From assembly GCA_905221605.1 (NCBI GenBank), contig CAJNDS010002100.1, positions 263,501 to 327,500 of the forward strand: 64,000 nucleotides of DNA. Direction: 5' to 3'. This DNA is from Symbiodinium natans. Lineage: Eukaryota; Sar; Dinophyceae; Suessiales; Symbiodiniaceae. Below, in pieces: positions 58,282 through 64,000 of the stretch. The notes beneath the pieces are model-generated. The model worked only from the letters and a program-made list of their open reading frames with translations, made no database searches and had not been told where the DNA came from. The stretch's first letter is position 1. Each line of letters starts with the position of its first letter. Position numbers and translations under genes: made by a program.

Positions 58282-58701
58282 GCACGGGCAGGCGGCAAAA
58301 GCGAACCTTCTGCATTCGCATTCTTGACCCATTTTTTCGGCCTTTGGGCGCTTGGCTTGCGGGGTTCGTCTGCTTCTGGTGATCCTTATTAATTGTGCCC
58401 TAAGGGCTCAGGAATTTCAGGGGCGCCTAGGTCCCTGGCGCATGCTTTCCCTGTCTCCCTTTCCGGATCCGGGCCCGGGAGGTGAGTCCAGACCACGAGA
58501 GGCTAATCCGCGGGAATCTCTGTGAAACCCGGTCCGGCTCCAACTCCTGAGCCGTACAGCCCTCATCCTCAAGCCCATAAGCCCCAAACCTTAAGTCCAT
58601 AAACCCTATAGTCCTCAAACCCAGAAACCGTAGCTCCCAAACCCTAAATTCTGCCAGTCCCGAAGCCGCCATCTGTTGCTGAAGGCCCTCGACCCCCCAC
58701 A
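58282..58701. other. 3' flank, no gene seen
   Basis: Unique sequence and degenerate CCCCAAA/CCTTAAG units. An 81-codon minus frame at 58427 is Gly/Leu-rich and probably reflects telomere-like sequence. Confidence 0.4.
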
Positions 58702-58780
58702 GGGTTTAGGGTTTAGGGTTTAAGGTTTGGGCTCAGGGTTTAGGGTTTAGGGTGTAAGGTTTGGGGCTCAGGGTTTAGGG
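58702..58780 (+). repeat. Telomeric array, TTTAGGG orientation
   Basis: About 11 units, including two copies of GTTTAGGG(T)GTAAGGTTTGGG(G)CTCA. Confidence 0.9.
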
Positions 58781-58783
58781 TAC

Positions 58784-58904
58784 TACTTGGGGTTCATGGG
58801 TAGGTATAAGCAGGGTTGAAATTATGGTAACTCCACTTTTTAGCCCAGTTAGGGTACTTATAACCCTACACGTGTACTTATCACTACCCATGAACCTCCA
58901 AGCA
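58784..58904. mobile_element. MITE-like element, family 1
   Basis: TACTTGGGGTTCATGGGTAG is inverted as CTACCCATGAACCTCCAAG. The interior holds a TACTTATAACCCTAC motif as in other copies. Confidence 0.75.
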
Positions 58905-58989
58905 AGCTTTAAAGTGACAGGTGACACTTTTTGCTTGATTTTTGGGGGTACTGTGATGAACCTCCCAGTGTAATCCCAAACTTGCGAAT

Positions 58990-59216
58990 AGACCCTAAAC
59001 CCTATAAGCCCTATAAACCCTATAAGCTCTATAAATCCTGTAAACCCTATGAACCCTGCACACCCTGCAACCCCTATAACCCCTATAAACCGTCTAACCC
59101 CAAACCCTAAACCCTAAACCCTGAACCTGAAACCCTAAACCCTAAACCCTAAACCCTAAACCCTAAACCCTAAACCCTAAACCCTAAACCCTAAACCCTA
59201 CACCCTAAACCCTCAG
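58990..59216 (-). repeat. CCCTATAAA 9-mer and CCCTAAA array
   Basis: 58990-59098 has about 11 CCCTATAAG/AAA 9-mers (complement of the 40.8-kb array). 59099-59216 has about 16 CCCTAAA units. Confidence 0.93.
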
Positions 59217-59229
59217 CCCAAATGCGCAG

Positions 59230-59305
59230 CCCGTGAACAGCCTCCTTGGGGCGGGGGGCTGCGGGAGCGCTGGGGGCCAGCAGCCGCGGGGGCCGCAGCT
59301 GCTGG
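59230..59305 (+). CDS. PPR-like exon candidate
   Basis: PVNSLLGAGGCGSAGGQQPR resembles an A helix (VNSLL.A), but the B part lacks W..AL. It lies between a CCCTAAA array and a TTTAGGG array. Weak. Confidence 0.25.
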
Positions 59306-59306
59306 G

Positions 59307-59410
59307 GTTTAGGGTTTAGGGTTTAGGGTTTGGGATTTAGGGTTTTGGGGTTTAGGGTTTTGGGGGTTTAGGGTTTAGGGTTAGGTTTCAGAGTTTAGGG
59401 TTTAGGGTTT
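59307..59410 (+). repeat. Telomeric array, TTTAGGG orientation
   Basis: About 14 units with TTTTGGGG slips. Confidence 0.95.
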
Positions 59411-59552
59411 AGGGATTAGGGTCTAGGGTTTTGCGTTTACATACGGTTTCGGGTTTCGGGTTTCGGATCCCCGAGAACCCAGAACCCTCTAAAGACCCTG
59501 AACCCCTCACCCCTGGGCGCGTAAAAATTGGCTAAGGCCTGCATTCTCCATA

Positions 59553-59674
59553 GGGCTAGGACCCGGAGTAGGTCCTTATTTACTTTTTTTTGGGTTGCCC
59601 TTATAATCCCCTTAAAACCCAAAAAATCTACTAGTAGGGCACCTTTCGGTCTTTCTACGGATGTTCGGCCTAAT
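59553..59674. mobile_element. MITE-like element, family 3 (diverged)
   Basis: CTAGGACCCGGAGTAGGTCC, TTTTTTTTGGGTTGCCCTTATAATCCCC and AGGGCACCTTT match the family body. The right terminus is degraded. Confidence 0.5.
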
Positions 59675-60166
59675 CTTTCAGCCTGAAGTTTGGGGTGTGG
59701 GGTTTTAGGGTTTGGGGTTTGGGGTTCTGGCTTCAGTCCGGAGTGTCGGGTTCGTGGCTTTAGGATTCTGGCTTTTTTGGTTTAAGGGTTCGAGGGTGGA
59801 GGGGAAATCGACTCCTTACACTCAACATGAGGCCCCCCTGTCCATGTAGTTTAAGGTCAATTTCCTAGTTGAGGGGTCTTGGGCTCCCTGCGTCTGTTGG
59901 GGGAAGCCAAGAGGTTGTTTTTAACTCTTGTCTACTATTTCCTTAAGAAGCACCAAACAACTCAAGATGTGATCCCTTATAAGGGCAGTGTAGGATTTTT
60001 TTATACTTTCGGGGGTACTTAAGCAAATAGTAGTTGTAGATTCAGCAATCGCGCTCAGGGCGAAAGTGCAGGCAAGGAAGGCAAAACCACTCAACCATTG
60101 CAGCCCAATGCCCTCCTTCTCATGCTTACATCACCATGCCCTTTCGCCCTCAGGCAAGAGGAGCAC
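59675..60166. other. Unique and degenerate sequence, no gene seen
   Basis: TTTGGGG-type units near 59700, a partial family-4-like fragment near 59825-59890 (AGTTGAGGGGTCTTGGGCTCC), no coding potential recognised. Confidence 0.4.
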
Positions 60167-60304
60167 TAAACCCTAAACCCTAAACCCTAAACCCTAAACC
60201 CTAAACCCTAAACCCTAAACCCTAAACCCTAAACCCTAAACCCTAAACCCTAAACCCTAAACCCTAAACCTAAACCCTATACCCAAAACCCTAAACCCTA
60301 AGCC
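60167..60304 (-). repeat. Telomeric array, CCCTAAA orientation
   Basis: About 19 units, one 6-bp slip. Confidence 0.97.
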
Positions 60305-60377
60305 TACAGCAATACAGAGCTACCCAACCTTGGACCCCGAACGGCTCCCTCTCTCTCTCTCTCTCGCTTGCTCTTTG

Positions 60378-60526
60378 CTTGGAGCTTCATGGTACTTATT
60401 AACCAATTACTCTAATATCTGTACTTATATAGCTGCACTTATAACCACAGTAGGGCCTTTGAGGGGCTTATGAGTGGGGTAGAAGCACAGGTATATTTGT
60501 TTAGTAAGCAACATGAACCTCCAAGT
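60378..60526. mobile_element. MITE-like element, family 1
   Basis: CTTGGAGCTTCATGGTACTT is inverted as AGTAAGCAACATGAACCTCCAAG. This copy shows the uninterrupted CATGGTACTTATTAACCAAT that is split in the 27.7-kb copy. A (CT)n tract precedes it. Confidence 0.75.
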
Positions 60527-60957
60527 GCTTTGTGGCTTGCCAAGGACGTGGCGAGCTGGGAACAGCGGCTTGGGTAGCGACTCCACAAGCGAGTGGTACA
60601 GGTTCATGCTTAGGGCAAAGTGTAGTGCTTTAGTGTAGTGCTTTCAGCGCTTTGGGTTCTTGACTCTTGACTTTTGGACAACTTAGACGGTCCACGCAAG
60701 TAGATTGCACCTCCGCAGGATGCAGTTCCAGCCCGTACCACTTCCACGCCACCCGTGCCAGAGCCTTGAACCCAAATCCTTGTTTAGCAGACACAGAGAC
60801 CCGAATACACTCCTAGCCGCCTCTCGCCAGAAGACTTGGCCTAGCTAGGCCCCAACCCCAAAGCCCCGACCCCGTAACCCACGAGCCCTAAGCACTTAAG
60901 CCCGAAGCCCCCAACTGAGCCGGACCCAATCCCCAAACCCCATACCCCAAACGCTAA
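60527..60957. other. Unique sequence, no gene seen
   Basis: A 60-codon minus frame ends here (60425-60607). No domain. Confidence 0.4.
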
Positions 60958-61122
60958 ACCGTAAACCCTAAACCCTAAACCCTAAACCCAAAACCCTAAA
61001 CCCTCAACCCTAAACCCTTAACCCTAAACCCCCAGTCTGCCATGGGGACGATGTGAGCCTCCGAAGCTCCACGATCGCGCAGAACCAGCCTTCGCCCCAG
61101 CTTCTCCCGAGCTGAGACATCA

Positions 61123-61352
61123 GTGGGGTTCAGAAGTAGGTATGTACGTGCCCTAGTAGGGTTCTGGGTGCCCTAAATAGGGTTATAGGTGGGGTGTATC
61201 AGTGCCCTGAGTAGGGCTGTCAGCCTTAAAAAAGTGCCCTAAGTAGGGTTGTAAGTAGGTTTACCATCCCTAAACCCTAAACCCTAAACCCTAAACCCTG
61301 AACTCTAAACCCTAAACCCTACTTAGAACTAGCCATGAACCTCCAAGTAGGG
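61123..61352. mobile_element. Diverged family-1 MITE containing a CCCTAAA array
   Basis: The right end is CCATGAACCTCCAAGTAGGG. The body has GTGCCCTA(A)(G)TAGGGTT units four times. CCCTAAA repeats (61267-61323) sit between the body and the right end. The left end is uncertain. Confidence 0.5.
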
Positions 61353-61632
61353 TCTGGGGTTTTGGAGCCTTCGGTCGAGGGAGGGACCTCGGTTCGGTGC
61401 AGTTTCGGGTTTGGGGTCGAGGGGCTGTTTGGGGGTTTTGTGCTTGCATTTTAGGGTTTAGGGTTTAGGAATTAGGGTTTCGGGTTTAGGGTTTAGGGTT
61501 TAGGGGGCTTTGGGTGGTTGCGGCCTCAGAGTGTCTGGGCTTGGGGCTGGCGGGCTTTGGACCCCAAACCTTGGCTGGGAGGGCTTCCTTTCTGGGCGTT
61601 TCAGTTGAGCACCTCTCAGCATCGTCACCTGT

Positions 61633-61694
61633 TTAGGGTTTAGGGTTTAGGGTTTAGGGTTTAGGGTTTAGGGTTTAGGGTTTAGGGTTTAGGG
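61633..61694 (+). repeat. Telomeric array, TTTAGGG orientation
   Basis: About 9 pure units starting CCT|GTTTAGGG. Confidence 0.95.
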
Positions 61695-61782
61695 ATGTGC
61701 TGCCTTCCCCCCCACAGGCAGAGGTATCTTCATGGACTAGATGGAGCACTCATCTTCCTGGCTCCGTAGAGTGTTGGAGGGT

Positions 61783-61942
61783 TTAGGGTTTAGGGTTTAG
61801 GGTTTAGGGTTTAGGCTTTAGGCTTTAGGCTTCAGGGTTTGGGCTTTAGGCTTTAGGCTTTAGGCTTTAGGCTTCAGGCTTTAGGCTTTAGGCTTTAGGC
61901 TTTAGGCTTTAGGCTTTAGGCTTTAGGCTTTAGGGTTTAGGG
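61783..61942 (+). repeat. TTTAGGG to TTTAGGC converted array
   Basis: Five TTTAGGG units, then about 16 TTTAGGC/TTCAGGC units, then TTTAGGG again, so a G-to-C variant spread inside one array. Confidence 0.97.
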
Positions 61943-62493
61943 TTGGTCTGGTGCAAGCTAGGGTCGCACCAGCTTCTGCCCCAACCTGGTGTCTCGCTTG
62001 AGGGGCTTTGCGGAGCTACACCCCAGGCTGGCGGGGGCGGGCTGCGCTTTCGCAACGAAAACGTACCCTAAACCCTAACCCTGGTTTAGGGTTTAGGGTT
62101 TAGGGTTTGGGGTTTAGGGTTTAGGGTTTAGGTCCCCAACGCTCATGCACTAAACCCATCGGAACTTGCTTAGAGCGACGACTGTTTGTTTAGAATCCTC
62201 ATTTTTATCTATAGCTCTCGGCTTTGCCCTAGTTATACTCTAGTCTTCTTCAGGAATTCTGTTTCAGTTCTGTGTTTAAACCCATCGTAGTAATAACAAG
62301 AATATTGAGACTCTTGACTATTCTTGCGTATGCTTGTTGATTACTAATGTGGCTCTAACCCTAAATTCTAAACCCTAAACCCTAAACCCTAAACCCTACA
62401 CCCTAAACCCTAAACCCTAAACCCTAAAATTCCCGAAGGGGGGGATAGTACGAGGTTTTGCAGCTTCGGGTCCAGGCTTCCCGAGTCGGTTGA

Positions 62494-62552
62494 TAGGGTT
62501 TAGGGTTTAGGGTTTTGGGGTTTAGGGTTTAGGGCTAAACCCTAAACCCAAA
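62494..62552. repeat. Head-to-head telomeric junction
   Basis: GGGTTTAGGGTTTAGGGTTTT...GTTTAGGG passes directly into CTAAACCCTAAACCC at about 62534-62538. No spacer. Confidence 0.93.
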
Positions 62553-63095
62553 GCTGTTTTACTCCAAAGACCGTAGTTTATCCCAGCCCCCACACCTCCG
62601 GAACCCCCTCCTGAACTAGGGGAGGTTGTTCTAGTCAAAGGAAGCAAACTCGGATCCCCAAGACAGCTTCCCTAAACGTACTCCTAACGTGGCCCTTATA
62701 TTCTCTCGGAGGATCTTCAAAAAGGCCCGCAAACCCACGGGTACAATCTTAGAGGGTCCGAGGTAGAGTCCTATGATGAGAGATGGTCAGTGCAAAAGTT
62801 CCTGCATCATGGTAATGCATTAAGCTGCTGAACAAAACCCAGATTCGAGGACGGTTGAGCTAGGGCTTACAGGGTTTCGGCTTGGGGGATTTATGGTTCG
62901 GGGTTGAGGGCCAAGTTTAGGGCCAAGGATTTAGCTGGCGCAGACCCTAAATTTACTAAACCTTAAAAAACCTTCCCCCAGCAGCGTTTATGTTCGGGTT
63001 CGGGTTTGGGGGTTAAGGTTCAGGATTTGGGGTGCAGTAGACGTAACCCTAAGCCCAAGGTCGGAACCCTGAACCCTAACCCGTCAGGTTCGTCC
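62553..63095. other. Unique sequence, no gene seen
   Basis: Short frames only, degenerate telomeric units near 62870-63050. Confidence 0.4.
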
Positions 63096-63477
63096 CTAAA
63101 CCCTAAACCCTAAACCCTAAACCCTAAACCCTAAACCCTAAACCCTAAACCCTAAACCCTAAACCCTAAACCCTAAACCCTAAACCCTAAAACCTAAACC
63201 CTAAACCCTAAACCCTAAACCCTAAACCCTAAACCCTAAACCCTAAACCCTAAACCCTAAACCCTAAACCCTAAACCCTAACCCTACACCCTAAACCCTA
63301 AACCCTAAACCCTAAACCCTAAACCCTAAACCCTAAACCCTAAACCCTAAACCCTAAACCCTAAACCCTAAACCCTAAACCCTAAACCCTAAACCCTAAA
63401 CCTAACCCTAAACCCTAAACCCTAAACCCTAAACCCTAAACCCTAAACCCTAAACCCTAAACCCTAAACCCTAAACA
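63096..63477 (-). repeat. Long telomeric array, CCCTAAA orientation
   Basis: About 54 units with three slips (AACCCTACA, CCTAACCC). One of the two longest arrays here. Confidence 0.98.
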
Positions 63478-63773
63478 GCACAAGGATGGCGGCGCACCTC
63501 CGGTCGGGTCAAACCATGCCGGCGGCCGAGCCCGCGACGTTTTAGAGTGCTCCGTCCGCTCCCCCCCCCTTTCTCCCTTTTTCAATTCCCCTCTCCCTTC
63601 ATCCCCCTGCCCCCTGCAACAAAAGCAGAAAAACCAAAAGAAAGGAACTGAACATAGGATTCGGGTTTAGGGTTGAGGGTTTGCTGGCTTGGCTGCTTGT
63701 TTGCGCTCAGCTCGTCCAGTCGACGTGTGTGCTAAGTTCTCAACCCTAAGCCCTGAGCCCCACTACTGCCCCA
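63478..63773. other. Unique segment between arrays
   Basis: GC-rich to 63545 (possible exon-like frame AAHLRSGQTMPAAEP before a TAG), then C/T-rich and A-rich sequence. No gene assigned. Confidence 0.4.
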
Positions 63774-63970
63774 TAAACCCTAAACCCTAAACCCTAAACC
63801 CTAAACCCTAAACCCTAAACCCTAAACCCTAAACCCTAAACCCTAAACCCCAAACCCCAAACCCCAAACCCCAAACCCTAAACCCTAAACCCTACACCCT
63901 AAACCCTAAACCCTAAACCCCAAACCCCAAACCCTAAACCCTAAACCCTAAGCCCTAAACCCTAAACCCT
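63774..63970 (-). repeat. Telomeric array, CCCTAAA orientation
   Basis: About 28 units, with two blocks of CCCCAAA variants. Confidence 0.97.
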
Positions 63971-64000
63971 CAGGACTGGCATGGTCAAGAGCTACAACAG

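Noticed and set aside
63096-64000. Chromosome end (true telomere) at the right side of the window
   Set aside because: Arrays continue to be interspersed with unique sequence up to the last base, and on the right end the CCCTAAA orientation is opposite to that of a right-hand telomere.

Overview
This window looks like nuclear DNA from a dinoflagellate. No bacterial-style gene layout is visible. The dominant sequence is the plant/alga-type telomere heptamer TTTAGGG (CCCTAAA on the other orientation). It occurs not at one end but in roughly 80 separate interstitial arrays of about 20-390 bp, in both orientations, from base 1 to base 64000. The lineage call rests on these arrays, on exons of a protein family I recall as expanded in dinoflagellates (motifs HTTDDVVRQAIIPLS, MVTHTW, YWICALCVNQH, SRAWCVAEIAE), on a KH-domain gene with a long insert as in dinoflagellate homologues, and on many short PPR-like exons. 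No search could be run, so Symbiodiniaceae versus Polarella versus another dinoflagellate is open.

Layout. 0-16 kb: degenerate telomeric DNA, several MITE-like inverted-repeat elements, and a 1,440-bp unit present in three tandem copies (10.1-14.3 kb). 16.8-18.1 kb: an intronless gene for a 419-residue polytopic membrane protein. 18.2-21.9 kb: one multi-exon gene of the SRAWCVAEIAE family. Its first intron holds a 160-bp higher-order satellite and is bounded by telomeric arrays. 21.9-27.7 kb: a decayed segmental duplicate of the 5.9-15.7 kb region, with a Ty3-type integrase fragment. 27.6-57 kb: a long low-density region with about 20 short plus-strand exon-like segments. These read as alternating A and B helices of PPR repeats and are separated by introns full of telomeric arrays, MITEs, C-rich tracts and satellites. 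A KH-domain gene (41.8-42.7 kb) is embedded in it. 51.9-55.2 kb: three satellite blocks, including a strand-switching 21-bp satellite and an array of perfect GTTTCAATTGAAAC palindromes. 57.7-58.3 kb: an intronless 178-residue ORF. 58.3-64 kb: MITEs and long telomeric arrays.

Main observation. Many exon-like segments have CCCTAAA arrays on their 5' side and TTTAGGG arrays on their 3' side, often within tens of bases. The introns therefore tend to begin with (G)TTTAGGG repeats, which can supply a GT donor, and to end with CCCTAAA repeats followed by an AG acceptor. Comparing duplicated segments shows sites where one copy has a telomeric array and the other has none, so arrays were gained after duplication (or lost). 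Some arrays also interrupt otherwise recognisable MITEs. Together this suggests that telomeric repeats were repeatedly inserted here and became part of introns. The PPR assignments are read by eye from short segments and are individually weak; the consistent strand and the alternation carry the argument.
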